Shown here: positions 57,042 to 64,000 of the stretch, piece by piece | Position numbering within the stretch: the first letter of the stretch is position 1 | Layout of the letters: every line of letters starts with the position of its first letter | From: Roseovarius sp. MMSF_3350 | Lineage (GTDB): Bacteria > Pseudomonadota > Alphaproteobacteria > Rhodobacterales > Rhodobacteraceae | DNA: 64,000 nucleotides | Reading direction: 5' to 3' | Assembly: GCF_030733425.1 (NCBI RefSeq) | Contig: NZ_JASHIZ010000004.1 | Location: 124,001 to 188,000 of the forward strand | Notes under the pieces: model-generated | What the model saw: only the letters and a program-made list of their open reading frames with translations | The model's database searches: none | Told to the model about the DNA's origin: nothing | Program-made: the position numbers and the translations under genes

Positions 57042-59732
57042 ATGCCCACGCTCAACGAGATCCGCTCGACCTTCCTCAGTTTCTTTGAACGCAACGGCCA
57101 CGAGGTGGTGCCGAGCAGCCCGCTGGTGCCGCGCAACGACCCGACGCTGATGTTCACCAATTCCGGGATGGTTCAGTTCAAGAACCTGTTCACCGGGGTT
57201 GAGAAACGCGACTATTCCCGCGCCACCACCAGCCAGAAATGCGTGCGGGCGGGGGGCAAGCACAATGACCTCGACAATGTCGGTTACACCGCGCGGCACC
57301 ACACGTTTTTCGAGATGCTGGGGAATTTCAGTTTCGGCGATTACTTCAAGTCCGAGGCGATCCCCTATGCCTGGGACCTGCTGACCAAGGATTTCGGGAT
57401 CGACAAGTCCAAGCTCTTGGTGACGGTCTATCACACCGATGACGAGGCGGCGGAGATCTGGAAGAAGCACGCGGGGCTGAGCGACGACCGGATCATCCGC
57501 ATCGCCACGGATGACAATTTCTGGTCGATGGGGGCGACGGGGCCTTGTGGACCGTGCACCGAGATCTTCTATGACCATGGCCCCGAGATCTGGGGCGGTC
57601 CTCCGGGCAGCCCGGAGGAGGATGGCGACCGGTTCATCGAGATCTGGAACCTCGTTTTCATGCAGAACGAGCGGTTCGAGGATGGCAGCCAGGTGGACCT
57701 GGACATGCAGTCGATCGACACCGGCATGGGGCTGGAACGGATCGGCGCGCTGTTGCAGGGCAAGCATGACAACTATGATACCGACCTGATGCGCAGTCTG
57801 ATCGAGGCGAGCGCGCATGTGACCGATGGTGCACCGGACGGGCCGGGCAACGTGCATCACCGGGTGATCGCGGACCATTTGCGTTCGACCTCGTTCCTGA
57901 TTGCCGACGGCGTGATGCCGTCGAACGAGGGGCGCGGTTACGTGCTGCGCCGGATCATGCGGCGGGCGATGCGGCATGCTCACCTCTTGGGCGCGCAGGA
58001 CCCGGTGATGTACCGGCTGGTGCCGAACCTGGTGGGGCTGATGGGACAGGCCTTCCCCGAGCTGGGCCGGGCGCAGCCGCTGATCGAGGAGACGCTGGAG
58101 CTGGAGGAAAAGCGGTTCAAGCAGACGCTGGACCGGGGTCTGCGCCTGCTGGACGACGAGCTGGGCAAGCTGGGCGATGGGGCCGCGCTGCCGGGCGAGG
58201 CGGCGTTCAAGCTCTATGACACCTACGGTTTTCCGCTGGACCTGACGCAGGACGCGCTGCGCGAGAAGGGCCGCGAGGTGGACGTGGCCGGGTTCGATGC
58301 GGCGATGGAAGAGCAGAAGTCCAAGGCCCGCGCGGCGTGGTCCGGCAGTGGCGAGGCGGCGGACGCGACCGTATGGTTCGACCTGGCCGAGACGCACAGC
58401 GCGACGGATTTCCTCGGGTACGACACCGAGACCGCGGAGGGCGTGGTGCAAGCGATCGTCGTCGATGGCGAGGCGGTGGACAAGCTGGGCGCGAACAAGG
58501 CGACCGGCTGGGTCGTGGTGAACCAGACGCCGTTCTATGCCGAAGCGGGCGGGCAGGTGGCCGACCACGGCTATCTGCGCAGCCTGGAAGGCGCGCGCGA
58601 GGCCGGAGAGGCGCGGTTTGCAGGGCATGTGAGCGATGTGCAGAAACGGGCCGGGGGCCTGTCGGCGCATTTCGTGACCGTCGAGGAGGGCGCATTGGAA
58701 GTGGGCGACCCGGTGAAGCTGGAGGTCGATCACCTCCGCCGCACGGCGATCCGGTCGAACCATTCGGCCACGCACCTGCTGCACGAGGCGCTGCGCAAGG
58801 CACTGGGCGATCACGTGGCGCAAAGGGGCAGCCTGAATGCGCCCGACCGGCTGCGGTTCGATTTCAGCCATGGCAAGGGCCTTACGCTGGAGGAAATCAA
58901 GCAGGTCGAGGAAGAGGTCAACGCCTATATCCGCCAGAACGGCAAGGTCGAGACCCGGATCATGACGCCCGACGATGCGCGGGAGATCGGGGCGCAGGCG
59001 CTGTTCGGCGAGAAATACGGCGACGAGGTGCGTGTGGTCTCAATGGGGTCCGAGGATGGCTCGGGCAAGGGCCTGGACAAGAATACCTATTCGATAGAGC
59101 TGTGCGGCGGCACCCATGTGCGGCAAACGGGCGATATCGGCCTGTTTGTCCTGGTGGGGGAAGGCGCGTCGAGTTCCGGCGTGCGCCGGATCGAGGCGCT
59201 GACCGGGCCGGAAGCGTTCCGGTACCTGAGCGAGCAGGATCACCGGATGGCGGAGCTGGCGCTGGAACTGAAAGCGCAACCGGGGGACGTTCTGGCCCGC
59301 GTGCGCGCGCTGATGGATGAGCGCAAGGCGCTGGCCAACGAGGTGACCCAGCTGAAGCGCGAGTTGGCGATGGGCGGCGGCGGTACTGCCGGACCCGAGG
59401 CCAAGGACGTGAACGGCGTGAAGTTCCTGGCCCAGGTGCTGTCGGGCGTGTCGGGGCGCGACCTGCCGCCGCTGATGGACGAGATGAAGACGCGGATCGG
59501 CTCGGGCGCGGTGCTGCTGATTGCCGATGCCGATGGCAAGGCCGCCGTGGCCGCGGGTGTGACGAAGGACTTGACCGAAAAGCTGTCGGCGGTCGATCTT
59601 GTCCGGGCAGCCGTGGCGGAGCTGGGCGGCAAGGGCGGCGGGGGCCGCCCGGACATGGCGCAGGGCGGAGCGGCGAGCACCGACAATGCCGAGGCCGCCA
59701 TCGCGGCGGCGGAACAGGTGTTGCAGGGCTGA
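57042..59732 (+). CDS. alaS: Alanyl-tRNA synthetase
   Basis: 896 aa from ATG 57042 ([20 protein letters not shown]), the family's start; a longer frame begins at 56922 but is not supported. The class II core includes [20 protein letters not shown]. The editing domain has HSATH (H574, H578) and CGGTH (C688-H692). The C-terminal oligomerisation region is present. It charges tRNA-Ala and removes mischarged Ser and Gly. No T-box is expected in this group and none was seen. Confidence 0.96.
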   Translation: MPTLNEIRSTFLSFFERNGHEVVPSSPLVPRNDPTLMFTNSGMVQFKNLFTGVEKRDYSRATTSQKCVRAGGKHNDLDNVGYTARHHTFFEMLGNFSFGDYFKSEAIPYAWDLLTKDFGIDKSKLLVTVYHTDDEAAEIWKKHAGLSDDRIIRIATDDNFWSMGATGPCGPCTEIFYDHGPEIWGGPPGSPEEDGDRFIEIWNLVFMQNERFEDGSQVDLDMQSIDTGMGLERIGALLQGKHDNYDTDLMRSLIEASAHVTDGAPDGPGNVHHRVIADHLRSTSFLIADGVMPSNEGRGYVLRRIMRRAMRHAHLLGAQDPVMYRLVPNLVGLMGQAFPELGRAQPLIEETLELEEKRFKQTLDRGLRLLDDELGKLGDGAALPGEAAFKLYDTYGFPLDLTQDALREKGREVDVAGFDAAMEEQKSKARAAWSGSGEAADATVWFDLAETHSATDFLGYDTETAEGVVQAIVVDGEAVDKLGANKATGWVVVNQTPFYAEAGGQVADHGYLRSLEGAREAGEARFAGHVSDVQKRAGGLSAHFVTVEEGALEVGDPVKLEVDHLRRTAIRSNHSATHLLHEALRKALGDHVAQRGSLNAPDRLRFDFSHGKGLTLEEIKQVEEEVNAYIRQNGKVETRIMTPDDAREIGAQALFGEKYGDEVRVVSMGSEDGSGKGLDKNTYSIELCGGTHVRQTGDIGLFVLVGEGASSSGVRRIEALTGPEAFRYLSEQDHRMAELALELKAQPGDVLARVRALMDERKALANEVTQLKRELAMGGGGTAGPEAKDVNGVKFLAQVLSGVSGRDLPPLMDEMKTRIGSGAVLLIADADGKAAVAAGVTKDLTEKLSAVDLVRAAVAELGGKGGGGRPDMAQGGAASTDNAEAAIAAAEQVLQG

Positions 59733-59756
59733 GGCCCGGGTGAGAAGGGGAACGAC

Positions 59757-60041
59757 ATGGCGGCCTACCTGATTGCGCGGATCAACGTGACCGATCCCGA
59801 GGATTACAAGGCCTATGCCACCCAGACCGTGGCGCTGGCCGAGCAATTCGGCGGGCGGTTCCTGGCCAAGGGCGGGACCCAGACGCAAGTCGAGGGGATC
59901 GGCCCCGAGCGGCACGTGATCATCGAGTTCCCCGACCACCAGGCGGCGCTGGACTGGTACAATTCGGATGCGTATCAGCGCATCCTGCCGATTGCGACCT
60001 CGTCGAGCGAGCGCGATATCGTCATCGTAAACGGAGTTTGA
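59757..60041 (+). CDS. DUF1330 protein, first of pair
   Basis: 94 aa. AYLIARINVTDPEDYKAYAT and ALDWYNSDAYQRILPIATSS form the dimeric ferredoxin-like fold of the DUF1330 family; GAGAAGGGGAACG precedes the ATG. No reaction is known. It is 10 bases before a second DUF1330 gene, probably from duplication, and the MOSC gene follows. Confidence 0.85.
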   Translation: MAAYLIARINVTDPEDYKAYATQTVALAEQFGGRFLAKGGTQTQVEGIGPERHVIIEFPDHQAALDWYNSDAYQRILPIATSSSERDIVIVNGV

Positions 60042-60051
60042 GGAGAACGAG

Positions 60052-60339
60052 ATGCCAGCACTTTGGATTGCCCATGTGACCGTGTCCGACGAGGAGGCCT
60101 ATGGCCGCTATGCCAAGCTGGCTGGTCCGGCGATCGAGGCGCATGGCGGGCATTTCATCGCCCGCGGCGCGCGGTACGTGCAGCTGGAAGGCAACGACCG
60201 GGCGCGCAACGTGGTGGCGAAGTTCCCGACGCTGGAGGCGGCGGAGGAATGCTATCGCTCGGACGCCTATCAAGAGGCGCTGGACCATGCGCGGAACGCC
60301 TCGGACCGTGACCTGGTGATCGTGGAAACCTCGGAATAG
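60052..60339 (+). CDS. DUF1330 protein, second of pair
   Basis: 95 aa. LWIAHVTVSDEEAYGRYAKL and CYRSDAYQEALDHARNASDR match the neighbouring DUF1330 gene. GAGGAGAACGAG precedes the ATG. The last base of its stop codon is the first base of the MOSC gene's GTG, so the three genes form a tight operon. Role unknown. Confidence 0.85.
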   Translation: MPALWIAHVTVSDEEAYGRYAKLAGPAIEAHGGHFIARGARYVQLEGNDRARNVVAKFPTLEAAEECYRSDAYQEALDHARNASDRDLVIVETSE

Positions 60340-60830
60340 TGAAAGGCCAGCTGGCCGAGATCATGGCGCGGCACGCGGGCGAGGGCCGCGTGGCGTGGAT
60401 CGGGCTGCGGCCGAAACGGTTGGCCGATCCGGTCTCGGTCGAGGCCGCGGAATTGGCCGGAACGGGCCTTGAAGGCGACCACGCACGCGCCGGCAAACGC
60501 GCGCTGACGCTGATCCAGGCGGAACATCTGCCGGTGATCGGCGCGCTGGCCGGGATCGGGGAGGTGGCGCCCGACTTGCTGCGGCGCAACGTCGTGGTGT
60601 CCGGCATCAACCTGACTGCGCTGCGCAATCAACCGATTCAGATTGGACAGGCCCTGGTCGAGATCACCGCGCCCTGTGCACCCTGTTCGCGGATGGAAAC
60701 AGCACTTGGGGCTGGCGGGTACAACGCGATGCGTGGTCACGGTGGATGGTGCGCCAAGGTTCTGACACCCGGGCGGATCGCGGTGGGCGATAGCGTCGCA
60801 CGGGCTGGACCCCGGGACGGGGCAAACTAG
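60339..60830 (+). CDS. MOSC-domain protein
   Basis: 163 aa, GTG start overlapping the previous stop by one base. The MOSC signature is GTGLEGDHARAGKRALTLIQ, followed by NVVVSGINLTALRNQPIQIG and the cysteines of CAPCSRME. MOSC domains bind sulfur carriers or molybdenum cofactor, and some act in N-hydroxylamine reduction. No molybdenum genes are next to it. It is followed by a histidine phosphatase. Confidence 0.85.
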   Translation: MKGQLAEIMARHAGEGRVAWIGLRPKRLADPVSVEAAELAGTGLEGDHARAGKRALTLIQAEHLPVIGALAGIGEVAPDLLRRNVVVSGINLTALRNQPIQIGQALVEITAPCAPCSRMETALGAGGYNAMRGHGGWCAKVLTPGRIAVGDSVARAGPRDGAN

Positions 60831-60859
60831 GCTTTCCGTCGATCTGAACGGAGGTGCCG

Positions 60860-61405
60860 ATGCGACTGATTTCCCTGATCCTGATGCTGATCCTGCCCGG
60901 TGCCGTGGCGGCGCAGGACTGGAGCCTGCTGAAAGAGCCGGGCACGGTGGCGCTGATGCGCCATGCGTTGGCGCCCGGTGTCGGGGACCCAGCGAATTTC
61001 GATCTGGAAGATTGCAGCACGCAACGGGTGCTGGACGACCGGGGCCGGGAACAGGCCCGGCGGATCGGCGCGGCGATGCGCGAGGCGGGTGTTCAGTTCG
61101 ATGCCGTATGGACCAGCCAATGGTGCCGCTGCACCGAGACGGCGGAGCTTCTCGACATGGGCACGCCCGAGGAATTCCCCGCGCTCAATTCGCATTTCGC
61201 GGGGCAGGGCGACCCGGACGGTCAGGCGGCAGAAGTCATGGCGCGGATCGCCGATATGCCCGCCAAGGCGCGGCTTTTGTTGGTGACGCACCAGGTAAAC
61301 GTGTCGAAACTGGCCGGCACCGGCACCACCTCGGGCGAGATTGTCGTCGCGAGGCGCACCGGCGCCGGGCTGGAGGTTGTCGGGCGGATCGCGGTCGCGC
61401 CCTGA
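60860..61405 (+). CDS. Secreted histidine phosphatase family protein
   Basis: 181 aa from ATG 60860, GGAGG five bases upstream (a GTG at 60854 is an alternative). A signal peptide is visible (LISLILMLILPGAVAAQ). The catalytic RH motif is VALMRHALAPG, which replaces the usual RHG; a second His is in LLLVTHQVNVS. Broad-specificity phosphohydrolases of this superfamily act on small phosphates. It ends convergent to the LysM gene. Confidence 0.82.
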   Translation: MRLISLILMLILPGAVAAQDWSLLKEPGTVALMRHALAPGVGDPANFDLEDCSTQRVLDDRGREQARRIGAAMREAGVQFDAVWTSQWCRCTETAELLDMGTPEEFPALNSHFAGQGDPDGQAAEVMARIADMPAKARLLLVTHQVNVSKLAGTGTTSGEIVVARRTGAGLEVVGRIAVAP

Positions 61406-61413
61406 GGGCCGGC

Positions 61414-62685
61414 TTACACGCCGCAGCGCAGGAACACCGCGCCATCGCCGGAAATGTCGACGCCGCCCAGGGTTACATCCCGGTCGCCCGAAATGACAGC
61501 GATCTTGCCTTCGCCCCGGTTCTCGATCGGGAAGGCGCGATAGGGCTGGTCGAAGACCGCTGATGCGCCGTTATCGTTGAGCTTCACGCGTCCGGTACGT
61601 GGCGCGCCGTCAAGGCTGGTTTCGATGGTCAGACGGCCCTGCTGGCCCGTGATGTCAAAATCGGGCCGGGCGCAGTTGCCGGCCATGCGGACCCACGGGC
61701 CCTCGACCGCCTCGGCGTTCAGGTCGGCGGTATCATCGGGCAGGTTGCCCGGCGCGCGGACCTCTTCGTAACTGTCGACCGCGACGGTGCCGACGCCCTG
61801 TTGGCAGAACGACATCTCGGCGCGGGTGCCACGCACCTCGGCATATTCACCGGGGGTGAATTCCATGTCGCCGGTCAGGGACCATACGTCGCCGTCGGGC
61901 GTGGTCAGCGTGGCGCATTCGACGCCCTGCCGCACGCGGCCCTCGAGCGAGACCTGGTCGCCATCGCCGTCGCTGGAGTCTTGCGACACCACGTCGAAGG
62001 CGCGGGATTTGAGCGTCACGCCGCGGTCGGTATCGACGACGAAGATCAGATTGTCACCGGGCGAGGCCCAGTCGGGCAGCGTGACGGACGTGGAGATTTC
62101 GCCGTCCGCGGCGACCTGCGCCTGGTCGACGGCGCGCCATTCCGAGGCCATGCGACCGACGCCGATGGTCACGTAATCCGCGGGACGCAAGTTGCTGGCA
62201 TTCACGCGAACGTCGCTGCCGGGCGGGCCGGCCAGGGGCTGCACGCGCACCGAGGCCGACGGCTCGGACGCATCGGGAAGGTCGAGCGCGTCGCCCACGG
62301 CCATGGCCAGCGGATCGAGATCGGGGTTCTCGTTCAGCAGTTCCACGACGGAAATACCCAGGGCCTGTGCGATGGAGAAGGCGGTGTCGCCTTCGCGCAC
62401 CTCGTAGGTGTTCCGGTCGGGCGCGGGGGTGTTGCTGCCGCCGGTATTCGTGTCGGACGCGGCAAGCGTGATCGCTTCGCCCACCGGCAGGTCGCGCGGG
62501 TCGAGGCCGGGGTTGAGATCCATGATCAGGCTCAGTGGCACGCGGCAGCTTTGCGAGACCCGGTAAAGGGTGTCTCCGGATTGGAGCCGATAGGAATCGC
62601 CACAGCGGCTTTGGGCCTCGGCGGCGGGCGCGAGGGCCAGGCTGGCCGCGGCGGTGGTGGTGGTGAGCATGAGAGTGCGGAGCAT
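61414..62685 (-). CDS. Secreted LysM-domain protein
   Basis: 423 aa from ATG 62685 with AAGGAGG upstream (a longer start at 62733 is unsupported). A signal peptide is followed by two LysM domains, about 30-70 (YRLQSGDTLYRVSQSCRVP) and about 93-135 (YEVREGDTAFSIAQALGISV). The remainder (145-423) is a beta-rich region of unknown function with several cysteines. LysM binds peptidoglycan, so it is a periplasmic or cell-wall protein. Confidence 0.85.
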   Translation of the reverse strand: MLRTLMLTTTTAAASLALAPAAEAQSRCGDSYRLQSGDTLYRVSQSCRVPLSLIMDLNPGLDPRDLPVGEAITLAASDTNTGGSNTPAPDRNTYEVREGDTAFSIAQALGISVVELLNENPDLDPLAMAVGDALDLPDASEPSASVRVQPLAGPPGSDVRVNASNLRPADYVTIGVGRMASEWRAVDQAQVAADGEISTSVTLPDWASPGDNLIFVVDTDRGVTLKSRAFDVVSQDSSDGDGDQVSLEGRVRQGVECATLTTPDGDVWSLTGDMEFTPGEYAEVRGTRAEMSFCQQGVGTVAVDSYEEVRAPGNLPDDTADLNAEAVEGPWVRMAGNCARPDFDITGQQGRLTIETSLDGAPRTGRVKLNDNGASAVFDQPYRAFPIENRGEGKIAVISGDRDVTLGGVDISGDGAVFLRCGV

Positions 62686-62781
62686 CAAAGCCTCCTTTCG
62701 GAATTTGCGTTGGTCCGTTTCGGAAAAACGCAAGGAGGCGGGGTGATGTTCCTTCTTCCGCGCGGCGCGGGGCGGATAGGG

Positions 62782-63135
62782 TCACTCCAGGTCGGTCTGG
62801 ATCCATTCAGGGGAAAGGTGGATGTCGGTCGACACCAGCCGCCCGGGCCCGAGGTTGACGAAGGTGTGCGGCACTTCGGCGGGGGCCAGCAGGACGTCGC
62901 CGGCCTCGGCATCGATCACCTGGTCGCCGATGGTATAGCGGGCACGGCCTTCGCGGACGATGAAGACCTCGTCATACGGATGGGTATGCAGCTTCGGCCC
63001 CGAGCCCGGCTCTTCGAACTCGGCGAAGAGAACCGTCACGTTTGTGCCCAGATCGCGGCCCTCGAAATGACCCGCCCAGCTGTCGGCGTTCTTGGCCCAG
63101 TCGGCGCGGGTCAGTTTGAGGGGTTTATCGGCCAT
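62782..63135 (-). CDS. Small cupin-domain protein
   Basis: 117 aa. The cupin motif 1 is PKLHTHPYDEVFIVREGRAR with His-x-His and Glu, and motif 2 is GDVLLAPAEVPHTFVNLG. Three bases separate its start from the typA stop, so it belongs to the typA transcript. Function unknown. The LysM gene follows about 100 bases further on. Confidence 0.82.
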   Translation of the reverse strand: MADKPLKLTRADWAKNADSWAGHFEGRDLGTNVTVLFAEFEEPGSGPKLHTHPYDEVFIVREGRARYTIGDQVIDAEAGDVLLAPAEVPHTFVNLGPGRLVSTDIHLSPEWIQTDLE

Positions 63136-63138
63136 GCG

Positions 63139-64000
63139 TTACGCCGTCTTGGCGGCGCGTTTGCGCTCGTGCGGGTCAAGGTGGCGTTTGCGCAGGCGCA
63201 GGGCGTTGGGCGTGACCTCGACCAGTTCGTCGTCGTCGATATAGGCGATCGCCTCTTCCAGCGACATCTGGACATGCGGCGTCAGGCGCACGGCCTCGTC
63301 GGTGCCGGACGCGCGGACGTTGGTCAGCTTCTTGCCCTTCAGCGGGTTCACTTCCAGGTCGTTCTCGCGGCTGTGCTCTCCGATGATCATGCCCTGATAG
63401 ATCTTTTCCTGCGGGCCGATGAACATGCGGCCGCGATCCTCGAGGTTCCACAGGGCGTAAGCCACGGCCTCGCCCGATTCCATCGAGATGAGCACGCCGG
63501 CGCGGCGGCCGGGGATGGGGCCCTTGTGCGGCGCCCAGCCGTGGAAGACGCGGTTCAGCACGCCGGTGCCGCGCGTGTCGGTCAGGAACTCGCCGTGATA
63601 GCCGATGAGGCCGCGCGACGGGACCAGCGCGATGATGCGTGTCTTGCCGGCGCCGGCGGGTTTCATTTCGGTCATTTCGCCCTTGCGGGCGCCGGTCAGT
63701 TTCTCGATCACGGCGCCGGAATGGTCGTCATCGACGTCGATGGTGACTTCCTCGATGGGTTCGAGCTGTTCGCCATTCTCGCCTTCGCGCATCAGGACGC
63801 GGGGGCGGGAAATGCTGAGTTCAAAGCCTTCGCGGCGCATGTTCTCGATCAGGACGCCCATCTGCAATTCGCCGCGGCCCGCCACGTCGAACGCTTCGCC
63901 GCCGGGCGTGTCGGTGACCTTGATGGCGACGTTGGTTTCGGCCTCTTTCATCAGGCGCTCGCGGATGACGCGGGATTGCACCTTCTTGCCGTCTCGGCCC
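63139..64000 (-). CDS. typA: TypA/BipA ribosome-associated GTPase (partial, 5' end off window)
   Basis: The C-terminal 287 residues or so are present and the N-terminal GTPase domain lies beyond the right edge. The frame continues unbroken to the last base. Recognisable parts: GGEAFDVAGRGELQMGVLIE, VPSRGLIGYHGEFLTDTRGT, SMESGEAVAYALWNLEDRGR and the C-terminal TPNALRLRKRHLDPHERKRA. TypA is a translational GTPase needed under stress and cold. It probably heads an operon with the small cupin gene. Confidence 0.95.
   Translation of the reverse strand, partial: GRDGKKVQSRVIRERLMKEAETNVAIKVTDTPGGEAFDVAGRGELQMGVLIENMRREGFELSISRPRVLMREGENGEQLEPIEEVTIDVDDDHSGAVIEKLTGARKGEMTEMKPAGAGKTRIIALVPSRGLIGYHGEFLTDTRGTGVLNRVFHGWAPHKGPIPGRRAGVLISMESGEAVAYALWNLEDRGRMFIGPQEKIYQGMIIGEHSRENDLEVNPLKGKKLTNVRASGTDEAVRLTPHVQMSLEEAIAYIDDDELVEVTPNALRLRKRHLDPHERKRAAKTA

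Overview
The window looks like a chromosomal segment of a GC-rich alphaproteobacterium of the Rhodobacteraceae (Roseobacter group). Supporting signs: a CckA/ChpT phosphorelay pair, the olsB-olsA ornithine-lipid operon, rpmH-rnpA-yidD, a bL21 protein with a long Lys/Ala-rich tail, DUF3553 and DUF2059 proteins, an alphaproteobacterial SOS box (GAAC-N7-GAAC) before recA, and a CtrA-type box (TTAA-N7-TTAA) before cckA. This assignment is inferred from gene content, not from a database search.

Region 1 (1-8036) is accessory DNA, less GC-rich by eye than the rest. Read leftward it carries a large serine recombinase, two ParB/RepB-like proteins coupled to it by 1-nt stop/start overlaps, and, after a 320-nt gap, a protein of more than 1,046 aa joining a PLD-type nuclease domain to a helicase; that gene runs off the left edge. 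A small DNA-binding protein is divergent from the recombinase. Next to it lie two prophage fragments: a truncated AlpA-like HTH gene and the 3' end of a DUF2190 capsid-cement gene. The DUF2190 fragment is joined directly to a broken host acyl-CoA dehydrogenase at about 8032-8040, so this is a junction scar. The recombinase/dual-ParB/nuclease-helicase set is the best candidate here for an undescribed system.

Region 2 (8-21.3 kb) is metabolic and transport accessory DNA: a family III CoA-transferase beside the broken dehydrogenase with a divergent LysR regulator; a YcaD-like MFS transporter; an N-methylproline-demethylase-like flavoenzyme with a divergent TetR regulator; a cupin; an RND efflux pump with its adaptor; and a NarL-type response regulator.

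Region 3 (21.5-46.6 kb) is mostly core: tRNA-Ser(CGA), two DUF2059 proteins, rplU-rpmA, a LysE exporter and acetyltransferase, obgE-proB-proA, chpT, olsBA, a ThiE-like protein, a TrmJ-type methyltransferase, ctaA with an M32 carboxypeptidase, an SDR, an AbrB-family membrane protein, a two-subunit Mo hydroxylase, tRNA-Arg(ACG), a TVP38/flavin disulfide oxidoreductase/histidine kinase operon, and rpmH-rnpA-yidD with a sulfotransferase.

Region 4 (46.6-64 kb) holds a divergent Amt-family transporter, an agmatinase-family enzyme, guaB, an RsmB-like methyltransferase, cckA, a second sulfotransferase, recA, alaS, two DUF1330 proteins, a MOSC protein, a histidine phosphatase, a LysM protein, a cupin and the 3' part of typA. 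Several intergenic regions hold strong palindromes or short tandem repeats, described below. I saw no CRISPR array, rRNA or intact insertion sequence.
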